Part shown: positions 32,682-42,128 of the stretch, one piece after another
Layout of the letters: the number at the start of each line of letters is the position of its first letter
How positions within the stretch are numbered: the stretch's first letter is position 1
NCBI GenBank assembly: GCA_018613035.1
Contig: JAGGRA010000080.1
Location: forward strand, 1 to 52,905
DNA from: Pseudomonas sp. ISL-84
Lineage (GTDB): Bacteria > Bacillota > Bacilli > Bacillales > Cytobacillaceae
Length of the DNA stretch: 52,905 bases
Direction: 5' to 3'
Made by a program: the position numbers and the translations under genes
Notes under the pieces: model-generated
What the model was told of the DNA's origin: nothing
Database searches by the model: none
The model's input: only the letters and a program-made list of their open reading frames with translations

Positions 32682-33650
32682 TTATGCGTCAGTAGATTCA
32701 GTCGTTTCTTCTTCGACTTGGTCGTCAGTTTGACCTTCGTCTTCAGAGTTTCCAGCTGGATCTTCTTCTGTGTCAGTAGATTTGTCTTCGTCAGTTTGGC
32801 CGGCATCTTCATCTGTAGTGCCAGATTCTTCAGTAGAACCTTCTTCTTCAGTTGTGCCAGACTCTTCTGTAGACTTATCTTCAGAAGGTGCAGCTTCGTC
32901 GTTTTCTTCAGTTGCACCGCTGTTGTCAGCAGCATCTGCTTTGTCAGTTGTATCTAACTCCTGCAGAGCGCTTAGCGGCTTATTGAAGTAATCAAGCGGA
33001 TTGACCGGCTGTCCATCTTTGCGGATTTCAAAGTGTACGTGAACACCTGCTTCTTCATTAAACAAGCTTTCGCCTGCTTTAGCAAGAGCATCACCTTGTT
33101 CTACCTGGTCGCCAACCTCAACATTCATCTCTGTAACAGATTGATATTGTGTTACAATTCCTTTGTCATGCTCAACTTCAATGACATTACCCAACAGTGC
33201 ATCTTCTTCTACCTTTGTCACAGTTCCGCTTAATGCAGCTAGTACATCAAACGTTTCTCCATCCTTTGTGGCAATATCAATACCTGTGTTCGGATGGTAT
33301 GTGTTATTGTAAAATACTAGAGCAGCTTCCTGTTCTTCCGCTTTGCCGTCATAGTCATAGAATTGTTTTTGAATGACAGCTGAGTCTGGATCCTGAACAG
33401 GCATTACGAAGTTTTCCATAGCACGGTTAACTTCTAATGCTGGCTCATCGTACTTCTTACCGGTAATATCAGTGGCTTCGTAGTCGTAGCTGTCTGTGTC
33501 TGTAGCGTTGTCACTGCTTTGGTACCAAAGAACACCGGTTAGAATGATTGCTGCACTTGCAATGTAGATAGCTGGGAATGCCCACCGCTTTTTCATAAAG
33601 CGTTTAAAGCTGGAATCTTGAGAAGATCGTTTCTTTTCTTCCTCTCTCAT
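32682..33650 (-). CDS. spoIIQ: stage II sporulation protein SpoIIQ
   Basis: Forespore membrane protein, 322 residues, which forms a channel with SpoIIIAH across the intermembrane space and anchors engulfment. A basic N-terminus and one membrane helix (about 26-44) precede a LytM/M23 domain (about 100-235). As in B. subtilis SpoIIQ the catalytic set is degraded: the first histidine position reads N-T-G-I-D rather than H-x-G-x-D, while H-V-H-F-E is kept, so it is structural rather than a peptidase. The last ~85 residues are a low-complexity acidic tail (T-E-E-S-G-T-T-E-E-E type repeats). A possible sigma-F site (GCATA, 15 bases, TCGAAAAATA; 33726-33755) is weak. Confidence 0.93.
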   Translation of the reverse strand: MREEEKKRSSQDSSFKRFMKKRWAFPAIYIASAAIILTGVLWYQSSDNATDTDSYDYEATDITGKKYDEPALEVNRAMENFVMPVQDPDSAVIQKQFYDYDGKAEEQEAALVFYNNTYHPNTGIDIATKDGETFDVLAALSGTVTKVEEDALLGNVIEVEHDKGIVTQYQSVTEMNVEVGDQVEQGDALAKAGESLFNEEAGVHVHFEIRKDGQPVNPLDYFNKPLSALQELDTTDKADAADNSGATEENDEAAPSEDKSTEESGTTEEEGSTEESGTTDEDAGQTDEDKSTDTEEDPAGNSEDEGQTDDQVEEETTESTDA

Positions 33651-33793
33651 TTATCATCACCTCAGCAATCAGTCTGAACAGATTGAGAGGATTATATACA
33701 TTCTGCAAAAAAAATTTTTTGGGTTTATTTTTCGACAAAGGTTTTATTATTATGCATGATATAAGAAAAAATTTTTAAAGGAGTTTTTGGAAT

Positions 33794-34207
33794 ATGTTTA
33801 AGTGGATCATTAGAATTCTTCCCTTCCTATATATGGCGCTGATCTGGACTCTATCCGGCCTGCCGCATAATGCCGTGGTGGAGCTGCCCGATTCGGCAGT
33901 CGACCGGTTTATAAAAGAATCCCTGCATCTCATTGAATTCGGCATTCTTTATGTCCTATTCGTTTTTGCTGCGTTGACTGCAGGCAAGCTGACTCCTGCA
34001 ATGAATATACTTCTGGCAGTTCTTGCCTGTCTTTACGGGGTCCTGGATGAGATTCATCAATCCTTTGTCCCTTACCGGTCTGCTACCCTTATCGACGCAG
34101 CAAAGGACATTACAGGCGTTTTGGTGTGCTGGTATTTTGTTAGCCGCGCTCTTTACCATGGCCGGTTTAAAAAGCTTGCTTTCATTCTTTCTTATTTTAA
34201 AAAGTAG
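33794..34207 (+). CDS. VanZ-like membrane protein
   Basis: 137-residue protein with four membrane helices (about 5-22, 45-62, 70-88 and 108-125). The VanZ-family block D-E-I-H-Q-S-F-V-P-Y-R-S-A-T-L-I-D-A-A-K-D (about 85-105) is complete. VanZ-like proteins have been linked to glycopeptide resistance and envelope stress; the precise function is not known. AAAGGAG precedes the ATG. It lies between spoIIQ and spoIID on the opposite strand, an insertion relative to B. subtilis. Confidence 0.85.
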   Translation: MFKWIIRILPFLYMALIWTLSGLPHNAVVELPDSAVDRFIKESLHLIEFGILYVLFVFAALTAGKLTPAMNILLAVLACLYGVLDEIHQSFVPYRSATLIDAAKDITGVLVCWYFVSRALYHGRFKKLAFILSYFKK

Positions 34208-34225
34208 GCTGTGTTAAATTTTCCG

Positions 34226-34247
34226 GTTGATTTCCGCTCCAGTCAAC
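34226..34247. repeat. 22-base solo copy of the GTTGATTTCCGCTCC repeat
   Basis: GTTGATTTCCGCTCCAG matches the start of the element at 22475 and runs directly into TCAAC, its end. It looks like an internal-deletion relic with both ends kept. Confidence 0.6.
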
Positions 34248-34284
34248 AGGCTGCCCAAATCAGCATATGAATCCAAAAGGCAAA

Positions 34285-34319
34285 TGAAAAGGCTGATTCT
34301 AAAATAGAACCAGCCTTTT
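34285..34319. terminator. bidirectional terminator between vanZ-like gene and spoIID
   Basis: AAAAGGCTGATTCT / AGAACCAGCCTTTT with a 5-base loop; one mismatch. T-runs occur on both strands, and both genes point into it. Confidence 0.85.
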
Positions 34320-34321
34320 GA

Positions 34322-35353
34322 TTATTTTTTCGCAGTGATTTTCGTAAGCAATTGATCAGAGGCTGCAATCTCAACACCTTGATAATAATGTGAAACAATC
34401 TCTTTATAATTCTTTCCTTCAGATGCCATCCCATTTGCGCCGTATTGACTCATGCCGACGCCATGGCCATAGCCTTGTGTATTAATAATGATATTGTCGC
34501 CCTTTCGTTCCCAGGTGAAGTCCGTTGATTTCAGGCCAAGCTTTTCCCTGATGTCCTTGCCGCTGACAACCTTTCCGTTAATCTCCACCTTGGCCACCCG
34601 CTGGCCTGCTGTCCTTTCGGTCACATTGCCAATGGTGCTATTATTAGGAAGCTTCACACCCAGTTTCGTTTCAAACTCCTGAACTGTGAATACCTCTCTT
34701 CCATTAAACTTCGGTGACTGCAAATCCCACTTACTTTCTACACTTTTTAAATAAGGTACTGAGTTTGGCCAGATGGCCTCAGAATTCTCGGTAAAGCCAT
34801 TGCTTGTTGAAAAAAAGGATGCTGTTATTGGAGATCCGTCAAAAGTGAGGATCTGTCCTCTCGTTTCATTAACGGCTTCTCTTACCTTTTGGATTTTCCA
34901 TTTGTAATCAGGTCCCCAAACCTGCTTTAATTCATTTTCATTTTTATAAACCTGATGGACGACCGTATCATAGACTAGCGCGCCTCCAGGCAGATCTGCT
35001 TTATTCTCATTCAGCATTTGTTCAACAATAAAAGTCCTCGCTGCCAGAGCCTGTGCCTTCAATGCTTCTTTTTCAAATTCAGCCGGCATTTCCGATGCGA
35101 CAACACCGACAATATAGTCCTCCAATGGAACCTTTTCAAGCTTCTTTTGTGCCAGGCGATAGACACCTACCTCTATGGCAGGCCCTTGTGGGATTTCCGC
35201 CGCCGTTTCTTTTTTAGCTTCCTGTTTTAGTTCCTCGCCGAGCTTCCCGCTCACTGTTCCCTCTGTAAAAGGGATCACAAGCAGAGCCGGAACTACAAGA
35301 GTGACGGCAAACAACAATGCGGCTAGTACGATGAAAGGTTTGAATTTTGTCAT
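34322..35353 (-). CDS. spoIID: stage II sporulation protein SpoIID
   Basis: Lytic transglycosylase of the engulfment machine (with SpoIIP and SpoIIM), 343 residues, anchored by an N-terminal helix (about 7-27) in the mother-cell membrane. The SpoIID domain (about 75-320) is shown by L-E-D-Y-I-V-G-V-V-A-S-E-M-P-A (catalytic E in the A-S-E-M motif), A-L-K-A-Q-A-L-A-A-R-T-F and, at the end, G-Y-G-H-G-V-G-M-S-Q-Y-G-A. All are intact. A sigma-E type promoter lies 43-73 bases upstream. It follows murA in the order seen in B. subtilis. Confidence 0.95.
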   Translation of the reverse strand: MTKFKPFIVLAALLFAVTLVVPALLVIPFTEGTVSGKLGEELKQEAKKETAAEIPQGPAIEVGVYRLAQKKLEKVPLEDYIVGVVASEMPAEFEKEALKAQALAARTFIVEQMLNENKADLPGGALVYDTVVHQVYKNENELKQVWGPDYKWKIQKVREAVNETRGQILTFDGSPITASFFSTSNGFTENSEAIWPNSVPYLKSVESKWDLQSPKFNGREVFTVQEFETKLGVKLPNNSTIGNVTERTAGQRVAKVEINGKVVSGKDIREKLGLKSTDFTWERKGDNIIINTQGYGHGVGMSQYGANGMASEGKNYKEIVSHYYQGVEIAASDQLLTKITAKK

Positions 35354-35395
35354 GTTTTAAGCCTCCATAGCAAAAAAATAATTCTAACTCACTTC

Positions 35396-35426
35396 ATATT
35401 TATGGCTATGGACAAGCTAATATGAC
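35396..35426 (-). promoter_or_regulatory. sigma-E promoter of spoIID
   Basis: GTCATATT, 14 bases, CATAAATAT on the minus strand. Sigma-E promoters have an ATATT-type -35 and CATACANT-type -10 at 14-15 bases; this fits at most positions, and spoIID is a known sigma-E gene in B. subtilis. Confidence 0.7.
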
Positions 35427-35611
35427 AACTTAATGATCTTGCTGGCTTTTTTATGAAAATGGGCAGATGCAGATGGCTCGGCGCGGTTTTCTGCCGATAT
35501 TGGCTGGCGTTTCTGGGCAAAGTTATGAGGGCTAACCGATTCTTTTTAAAAAAACAGTTCGCGGCGGTACCAAAACCCGCCTTCATCCGCTAATTATGCA
35601 TGTTATTCTTT

Positions 35612-35718
35612 TTTATCTAACATATTTCGAACTTTACCTTACACATTTCCTGTTTTATCTAACATATTAAACGATTTATCTAGCATGTTTCGAAATTTAT
35701 CTAACATTACACACAATG
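35612..35718 (+). repeat. 21-bp tandem repeat, 5 units
   Basis: ATCTAACAT or a one- to three-base variant recurs at 35615, 35636, 35657, 35678 and 35699, that is exactly every 21 bases. Units are of the form TTTATCTAACATATTTCGAAA. Confidence 0.75.
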
Positions 35719-35741
35719 TGGGGTCCGCAAAACCGGTTTCC

Positions 35742-35850
35742 GCGTCACTTTTAACTTTTATGCGTCACTTTTAAAATTTACGGCACTACTTTTAAAATTT
35801 ATGCGTCATTTCCATTCATTTACGCACCACTTTTTAAATATATGAATTAC
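35742..35850 (+). repeat. 20-21-bp tandem repeat, 5-6 units
   Basis: GCGTCACTTTTAA or variants recur at 35742, 35762, ~35782, 35803, ~35822 and ~35842. It follows the 21-bp array after ~25 bases, and its core TCACTTTTAA is shared with arrays at 16481 (inverted) and 22720. Confidence 0.7.
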
Positions 35851-35970
35851 TTCCCGCCATATCAGCCTTTTCCATCACCAGGGTCCAGAATTAGGGCGGG
35901 ATACAGTATCGGGCGGTCGCCCCTAACCTCATGAAATTGAGACAACCGCGCCAACACCGCCAGCCAAATC

Positions 35971-36023
35971 AAAAAACCGCAGAATCGATTTGTCAGACTT
36001 CTGACAGCTCGATTCTGCGGTTT
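35971..36023 (-). terminator. long intrinsic terminator downstream of murA
   Basis: A 15-bp perfect outer stem (AAACCGCAGAATCGA / TCGATTCTGCGGTTT) encloses a second perfect 6-bp stem (GTCAGA / TCTGAC); on the minus strand it is followed by TTTTG. It lies about 70 bases after the murA stop. Confidence 0.82.
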
Positions 36024-36090
36024 CCGGTAGGAATGCTCGCAAGGCGACTATTTTATGACGACTCTCAAAGGCCGCCTTGATTGGCATTTC

Positions 36091-37401
36091 TTATGCGTTC
36101 ATGTCAGAAACATAGCTATCTTTAGCTGGTGTTTCTTCCACTTCTGTAATACGTTCGATATCAGCGCCTAGTGATGCAAGCTTTTCGTGGAAGTTTACAT
36201 ATCCACGGTCAAGATGCTTAAGCTCTGTTACGCGCGTTACACCGTCTGCAACCAATCCAGTCAGGATTAGAGCGGCAGCTGCACGAAGATCAGTAGCCGC
36301 AACCTCTGCACCCTGCAGATTGCTTGGGCCGTTCATGATCACAGAACGTCCTTCGATTTTAATATCAGCGTTCATGCGGCGGAATTCTTCCACATGCATG
36401 AAGCGGTTTTCAAATACTGTTTCCGTAATCACACTTGTGCCCTGTGCGTGAAGCAATAAGGCCATCATTTGTGATTGCATGTCTGTCGGGAATCCTGGGT
36501 GAGGCATTGTTTTAATATCAACAGCCTTCAGCTTATCTGGACCCAATACACGGATTCCTTCTGCTTCTTCAATGAACGTAACACCCATTTCTTCCATCTT
36601 CGCGATTAAAGAAGTGGAGTGCTCCGGCACAGCGCCTTTTACAAGGACGTCTCCGCCTGTTATGGCCGCTGCCACCATGAAGGTTCCGGCTTCAATGCGG
36701 TCAGGTATGATGTTGTGATCTGCACCAAACAGAACATCAACACCTTCAATGCGGATGGTTCCAGTTCCTGCACCTTTAACCTTGGCACCCATTTTATTCA
36801 GGAAGTTAGCCAAGTCAACGATCTCAGGTTCCTTCGCCACGTTTTCCAAAATGGTTGTACCTTTGGCCAATGTGGCAGCCATCATAATATTTTCCGTAGC
36901 GCCTACGCTAGGGAAATCTAGATATATTTTTGCTCCATGCAAGCGGCCTTCTGGTGCTTCCGCTTCAATAAAGCCATTTCCAACCTTTACTTTCGCACCC
37001 ATCGCTTCAAAGCCTTTTAAATGCTGGTCGATTGGGCGGGAACCGATTGCGCAGCCCCCCGGCAATGCTACACGAGCACGGCCGTTTCTTGCTAATAAAG
37101 ATCCCATGACTAAAACTGAAGCACGCATTTTGCGTACATATTCAAAAGGTGCTTCTACCTTCAACTCTCGAGATGCATTTACGATTACTGTATTATTTTC
37201 AAACTCCACTTCGGCGTTTAAATAGCGTAATACTTCATTAATAGTATATACATCGGAGAGTGTTGGGACATCACGAATTACGCTTTTGCCATCACTTGCT
37301 AACAGTGTTGCGGCGATAACCGGTAAGACAGCATTTTTTGCTCCTTCTACTTTGACAGTACCGCTTAACCTATTTCCGCCGCGGACGATGATTTTATCCA
37401 A
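36091..37401 (-). CDS. murA: UDP-N-acetylglucosamine 1-carboxyvinyltransferase MurA
   Basis: First committed enzyme of peptidoglycan synthesis: moves enolpyruvate from PEP onto UDP-GlcNAc, in the cytoplasm. 436 residues, the usual length. The catalytic, fosfomycin-reactive C117 lies in L-P-G-G-C-A-I-G, and K22 N23 in G-A-K-N-A-V-L-P binds substrate. D305-type base is in H-P-G-F-P-T-D-M-Q. The neighbours ywmB and spoIID match murAA of B. subtilis. GGGAGG-like ribosome-binding site before ATG. Confidence 0.97.
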   Translation of the reverse strand: MDKIIVRGGNRLSGTVKVEGAKNAVLPVIAATLLASDGKSVIRDVPTLSDVYTINEVLRYLNAEVEFENNTVIVNASRELKVEAPFEYVRKMRASVLVMGSLLARNGRARVALPGGCAIGSRPIDQHLKGFEAMGAKVKVGNGFIEAEAPEGRLHGAKIYLDFPSVGATENIMMAATLAKGTTILENVAKEPEIVDLANFLNKMGAKVKGAGTGTIRIEGVDVLFGADHNIIPDRIEAGTFMVAAAITGGDVLVKGAVPEHSTSLIAKMEEMGVTFIEEAEGIRVLGPDKLKAVDIKTMPHPGFPTDMQSQMMALLLHAQGTSVITETVFENRFMHVEEFRRMNADIKIEGRSVIMNGPSNLQGAEVAATDLRAAAALILTGLVADGVTRVTELKHLDRGYVNFHEKLASLGADIERITEVEETPAKDSYVSDMNA

Positions 37402-37434
37402 AGTGTATTCCCCTCCGCGTCCAATTTCTCTATA

Positions 37435-38178
37435 TTAATATTCAATCGTTATGATGGGTGTGCCAATAACTATGGTTGTCTTGGCGCCCATTCCTTTTGT
37501 CCGTAATCCAAGCTGCATGTTCATTTCCTTGCCATTCGTCTCAATTGATTCACCAAGCAGTGGCGAATATGCTGATGTTGAAATGAATTGGTCTTCTTTT
37601 AGCGCTTCTATCTCTTTTGCTTTAAAAGCAGCCAATAATTGATTTACAGTATCAGGCAAAGACTTATTAATCTTACCATTGAATTCGCCTTGGATACAAG
37701 AGAAAATTGTGGCATTTCCTCGAAAAATGTCAGAAATTTTACTATTGAGAGTTGTAGCCAGACTCTGTTCTTCTTTCTCCCACCCTTGACCTTTGGCCTC
37801 ATAAATCACATACGTTTGAACCTGACCTTTTGTGGGGGTCGATAGAATTTTGACAGTCTCTGACTGTGTCTTGCTATCCTCTACAACAGCTGTTGCTTCC
37901 CATGAACTCTTGGTAGTTTGGAAACTCCACTCCCAATCAGGATATTTCTGCTGTAATTCATCTGTGAATGCTTTAACTTCCTGAAGGCTTTGAAAACCTT
38001 CCATTTTTTCTCTTGCATGTAAAGACCATTCTTTGATTAAAATATTCTCGCCCTGCATTACCGAGGCCAGTGTCAACAGGTCAAGCTCCCCTTTGGCTAC
38101 AGTCGTCTTATTCCCAATGTTTATCATCATGAAACCAATTATCCCAATAATTGATAAAAATATTGCTATATTTTTCAT
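37435..38178 (-). CDS. ywmB: YwmB-like protein (TATA-box-like fold)
   Basis: 247 residues with a signal peptide or anchor (about 4-22), so probably secreted. The remainder fits the YwmB family: two similar alpha/beta halves (about 45-140 and 150-245) like the fold named after TATA-binding proteins, although no DNA role is implied outside the cell. Function unknown. It lies 33 bases before murA on the same strand, the same as in B. subtilis, and is probably co-transcribed. Confidence 0.85.
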   Translation of the reverse strand: MKNIAIFLSIIGIIGFMMINIGNKTTVAKGELDLLTLASVMQGENILIKEWSLHAREKMEGFQSLQEVKAFTDELQQKYPDWEWSFQTTKSSWEATAVVEDSKTQSETVKILSTPTKGQVQTYVIYEAKGQGWEKEEQSLATTLNSKISDIFRGNATIFSCIQGEFNGKINKSLPDTVNQLLAAFKAKEIEALKEDQFISTSAYSPLLGESIETNGKEMNMQLGLRTKGMGAKTTIVIGTPIITIEY

Positions 38179-38473
38179 TTATAAACTCCTCCCCTTAGTA
38201 CCATTGTTACCAAGGTTATGAGGAGCATACTTGGGAATTGTCGTCACTTTTTGACAAGCCTAAAAGCAGCTCAATCACCTGTTATGCAGGATTCTTTTTG
38301 CCTCTTTGTGCATACTTTGAAAAAACTTTCACAAGAGTGTATGTATGCATGAAAACAAGCAACAAAACGATTTTACTTAAAAACTCTCAAAATGAAAACA
38401 TGTATGAAGACCTATATTTATAAATTTTTTTCTTTGATCACCATGCCAGTCATGTCTGCTCCACTTTTGAGCA

Positions 38474-38731
38474 TTAACCCGGCCAAATATTTATGCTTTG
38501 CAGAATAAGCGGCAGCTGCTGGGACCATAAAAGATAATCGAGAAAGAAATTGCTGACCGTCGATCCGATGACAATGGATAGCAGCACGTACAAAACACGG
38601 GCCTGAAAAACATGATTCGGCCGCAAAAGCGTTTCAAACCGCAATGCCTGAAGAGCCCACCAGGCCAATGCAATAAAAACCAAATGAGACATAATGCTGA
38701 TCAAAGCCTGTTGCCCGAAACCTGAAACCAT
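38474..38731 (-). CDS. ywzB: DUF1146 membrane protein (YwzB-like)
   Basis: 85-residue protein with two membrane helices (about 12-30 and 45-65), joined by L-R-P-N-H-V-F-Q-A-R-V-L-Y-V-L-L-S-I-V-I-G, the DUF1146 signature. B. subtilis YwzB (77 residues) sits between atpC and ywmB; here it lies between the nuo operon and ywmB, so nuo occupies the place next to energy genes. Function unknown. The 295 bases between it and ywmB hold no other gene that I can see. Confidence 0.82.
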   Translation of the reverse strand: MVSGFGQQALISIMSHLVFIALAWWALQALRFETLLRPNHVFQARVLYVLLSIVIGSTVSNFFLDYLLWSQQLPLILQSINIWPG

Positions 38732-39089
38732 CTTCTTCCCTCCCTTTAGAGTCTTTCCACCTTGCTTACCTGATCTGCAGGCTATATTACCATTTGACGT
38801 TTATACTAGCAGGTAAGTTTCATGGTTGGGTATTTTTTGAAAATTAAGTTTTCGCTATTTTTTGCAGCATATATGTCCATTATATCGAATCTTTTCATTT
38901 TGTCGAAAAAACACGAAGAATGGAATGCGCATAAAGTTGGGTTTAACTTAACTTCTTGCAAGTCTATATATCGCTCACACTGTTAAAAAACAAAAAAAGA
39001 AGGGGTACACCCCCTTCTCCAAGTATATATACCCCTTTATTGCCCATTGTTCAATTAAGCCTTTTAAAATCCCCACTTTAAAAAGCTAA
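38732..39089. other. gene-free gap with nuo terminator
   Basis: No gene is seen; AT-rich leader of the DUF1146 gene and the terminator of the nuo operon at 38990-39018. Confidence 0.5.
38990..39018 (-). terminator. intrinsic terminator of the nuo operon
   Basis: Minus-strand GAAGGGG / CCCCTTC with a 5-base loop, followed by TTTTTTTG. Confidence 0.85.
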
Positions 39090-40604
39090 TTACTGAAAGA
39101 AATCAGTGAACTGGTTGAAATTCCCCTGCAGGAAGTCAAATGCAATGTTTGGTGCGACTCCAAACAGGATGGTAGCCACAATGCTAATGCTGATCACGGC
39201 AGTTAAAGCTGCAGGAAGCTTAACCTTCCCGGTATCAGCTGCAGGCCTGAAGAACATTTGCACCATCACGCCGAAGTAGTAGAAGTACGAAACGACTGTA
39301 GTGGAAATCATAATGGAAACCAGCACATAATGGCCTTCCTGCGGAACCAATGCTCCCATAAAAATGTTCAGCTTGCCAATAAAGCCGGCCGTTCCCGGAA
39401 TTCCCGCCAGCGAAAGCAGGAAGATGGCCATTGCAATCGCTAGGAACGGTGCCCGGCGATATAAGCCTGCAAACTGGCTGATATCTTCAGATCCGGATTT
39501 GTGTGTCACATACTGGATAATCGCAAAGGCACCCAGATTCATAAATAAGTACGCTCCCAGGTAGAACCACAGTGTGTCAAACATAAACAGGGACATAGTG
39601 GCAATGACGACTAACAAGTAGCCGGCCTGTGCAATACTTGAATAAGCAAATAATCGCTTAATATTACGCTGCCTTAAGGCAATCAGATTGCCAATAATCA
39701 TGGTTGCTCCTGCCAGGAACGCGATATAATCCTGCAGAGTCAGGATCATGGGCATCCCTTGAGCATCACCTGATGGCGTATTGGCAAAGATTGAGAACAG
39801 AATCCGTACAATCAGGACAAAGCCTGCTGTTTTGGAAACAACACTTAAAAAGGCTGTTACCGGTGTTGGTGCACCCTGGTACACATCCGGAGCCCACATA
39901 TGGAATGGGGCTGTTGCCAATTTAAATGAAAGTCCCACAACAATCATGAAGAACGCAAGGCCAAGAAGGTAAATATGCTGTTCATCATATACAGATGTCA
40001 AAAATCCAGCCATCGCCTTTAAGTTTGTTGTTCCTGTTAAACCATATACATAACTCATCCCAAACAGCGTGATCGCTGTTGCCATACTTCCGTTAATAAC
40101 ATATTTCATAGCAGATTCGTTTGATTGGATATTTCTTTTTCTCATGCCTGCAAGAATGTAGGAAGAGATTGAAAGAAGCTCGAGACCGACGAACAGCGTG
40201 ATCAAGTCGCCGCTTGATGACATGATCATGGACCCAAGCAAACCTGCCATGAACAGGTAGAAGAATTCTCCCCTGAATTCTTCGAGCCCATCGTTTGGCT
40301 CATAGCTGATCGCAATCAGCATCACCAATGCTGCTCCTATTAATAACAGCAGCTTAAACGCTTTTGCAAAGGAATCCAGCCTGAAAGTATCAAACAAAAT
40401 CGATTCCGGGCCGTGCCCTAAAAGGCCAAGCAAGGAAACAAGCGCTGCCAGGATTCCGGCGAAGCCAAGCCAGCCGAGAATTTTGCGGCTTTGCGATTTT
40501 GGCATAAACAAGTCTAAAAGTGACAGAGCGGTTGCAACACCAAGGATGATGAACTCCGGCGCCATGATGCTCCATTCATATGATAACAATGTTTCGAGAT
40601 CCAT
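39090..40604 (-). CDS. nuoN: NADH-quinone oxidoreductase subunit N
   Basis: Antiporter-like membrane subunit of complex I, 504 residues, about 14 helices. The proton-antiporter family core is visible (K-L-A-T-A-P-F-H-M-W-A-P-D-V-Y-Q-G-A-P-T-P-V-T-A-F, and the conserved lysine/glutamate helices around E-L-L-S-I-S). It is the last gene of the operon, 6 bases after nuoM. Confidence 0.95.
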   Translation of the reverse strand: MDLETLLSYEWSIMAPEFIILGVATALSLLDLFMPKSQSRKILGWLGFAGILAALVSLLGLLGHGPESILFDTFRLDSFAKAFKLLLLIGAALVMLIAISYEPNDGLEEFRGEFFYLFMAGLLGSMIMSSSGDLITLFVGLELLSISSYILAGMRKRNIQSNESAMKYVINGSMATAITLFGMSYVYGLTGTTNLKAMAGFLTSVYDEQHIYLLGLAFFMIVVGLSFKLATAPFHMWAPDVYQGAPTPVTAFLSVVSKTAGFVLIVRILFSIFANTPSGDAQGMPMILTLQDYIAFLAGATMIIGNLIALRQRNIKRLFAYSSIAQAGYLLVVIATMSLFMFDTLWFYLGAYLFMNLGAFAIIQYVTHKSGSEDISQFAGLYRRAPFLAIAMAIFLLSLAGIPGTAGFIGKLNIFMGALVPQEGHYVLVSIMISTTVVSYFYYFGVMVQMFFRPAADTGKVKLPAALTAVISISIVATILFGVAPNIAFDFLQGNFNQFTDFFQ

Positions 40605-40610
40605 CCTTCA

Positions 40611-42128
40611 TCACCCTCCTATCCCAAGCATTATCGTTTCAAGTGTGGATGTCAGCGGTTCGCTCAGTACACTAGGATATACACCAATTAGTACAATCAA
40701 GCCCACTAAAACCAGGACAGGCACAAACTCAAATTTTCTTATATCGGTAATACCGGCAAAATCTCTATGTGCTTTGCCATACGTAATACCGAGTACTGCA
40801 CGGAGCAGGTAAACAGCTGTCATGATAATGCCGATTGTACCGACTGCAGCCAGTACAGGCATTTCTTTAAACAGGCCAAGGAAAGCCATAAATTCACTTA
40901 CAAATCCGGACATGCCAGGCAAGCCAAGGGAAGCCATAGCCCCTGCAAGCAGGAAGCCTGCCGTAATCGGCATCCCTTTTGCCAGGCCTCCAAGATTCTG
41001 GATATTGGAGGTTTGCACACGCTCATAAAACACGCCAACAAGGAAGAATAAGAGGGCTGCAATTAAGCCGTGTGAGACTACCTGGAAGATTGCACCTTGA
41101 ATTCCTGCCTCATTTAATGCGCCTAATCCGATTAAAACGATTCCCATGTGGGAAATAGAAGAGTAAGCAAGCACCATTTTAAAATCAGTCTGTACAAACG
41201 CCAGGAACGCACCATACAGTAAATTCACAACTCCAAGCACGGCCAGCAATACTGCCAGGCTTTGGAATTGCTCGGGAAATATCCCCATACCAAAGCGGAT
41301 TAAACCGAATGCACCGATTTTAAGAAGCACACCGGCATGCAGCATCACAATGGAAGGCGGAGCTTGTACGTGAACCCGTACCATCCAGCTGTGCAGCGGG
41401 AAAATGGGAAGCTTAACGCCAAATGCTATTAAAAGAGCAATCAGCATGCCCATTTTCATATTCTCAGTGATTGGCGCTACCAGCTGCGGATTATCTGCAT
41501 TCATGGCAGCCGTCAAAGCATCAATATTGGCTGTGCCTGTACGGGCAAACAGCACCATAATGACAATCAATAGGACAGCAGATCCAAGTCCGTTATAGAT
41601 TAAAAAGCTGTACGCCGCATTTTCCTTTTCAAAGTAACCCCATTTTCCGATCAGGAAGAAGGTCGGAATAAGTGTAATTTCAAAGAAAATAAAGAATAGA
41701 ATCAAGTTTTCAGCTGCAAACACACCCAGCATACCGACTTCAAGCAGCAGGAATAGCATGAAGTAGCCCTTCCACTCTTTTTTAATATGAATGGAGGCAA
41801 TGGCTGCCAGTGTTGATAAAACAGCTGTAAGTACGATCATGATCAGCGAGAAACCGTCGAGTCCCAGCTCATAATCGATAGAGAACAAGTTTCCCAGCTG
41901 ATCGGAATTGCCGAACTGAATCCAGCTTACTTTTTCATTCAGGCTTTCAAGATTTGCACCGGCCCGATACTGAAAGTAAGCGATCAGCGACAAAAGCAAA
42001 GCTGGCAGGGTTGCTAAAAACCCGACCATTTTAATTAAAGATTCCTGTGTCTTTGGCAGGAACGATAATACTAAAATACCAAGCAAAGGGGAGAAAACTA
42101 AAATTGATAGGAAATAGGCAAAATTCAT
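40611..42128 (-). CDS. nuoM: NADH-quinone oxidoreductase subunit M
   Basis: Second antiporter-like membrane subunit, 505 residues. The motif F-G-V-K-L-P-I-F-P-L-H-S-W-M-V-R-V-H-V-Q-A-P carries the essential lysine of the discontinuous helix, and F-F-I-F-F-E-I-T-L-I-P the essential glutamate. Its start overlaps the nuoL stop by 4 bases. The histidine-rich strings of some NuoM proteins are not present. Confidence 0.95.
   Translation of the reverse strand: MNFAYFLSILVFSPLLGILVLSFLPKTQESLIKMVGFLATLPALLLSLIAYFQYRAGANLESLNEKVSWIQFGNSDQLGNLFSIDYELGLDGFSLIMIVLTAVLSTLAAIASIHIKKEWKGYFMLFLLLEVGMLGVFAAENLILFFIFFEITLIPTFFLIGKWGYFEKENAAYSFLIYNGLGSAVLLIVIMVLFARTGTANIDALTAAMNADNPQLVAPITENMKMGMLIALLIAFGVKLPIFPLHSWMVRVHVQAPPSIVMLHAGVLLKIGAFGLIRFGMGIFPEQFQSLAVLLAVLGVVNLLYGAFLAFVQTDFKMVLAYSSISHMGIVLIGLGALNEAGIQGAIFQVVSHGLIAALLFFLVGVFYERVQTSNIQNLGGLAKGMPITAGFLLAGAMASLGLPGMSGFVSEFMAFLGLFKEMPVLAAVGTIGIIMTAVYLLRAVLGITYGKAHRDFAGITDIRKFEFVPVLVLVGLIVLIGVYPSVLSEPLTSTLETIMLGIGG

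Noticed and set aside
32636..32935. Leftward 99-codon ORF rich in Lys and Leu
   Set aside because: Alternative frame of the spoIIQ acidic tail; its composition mirrors the repeat codons.
35612..35850. Possible CRISPR array
   Set aside because: The units touch each other at 20-21 bases with no unique spacers, and no cas genes are present.
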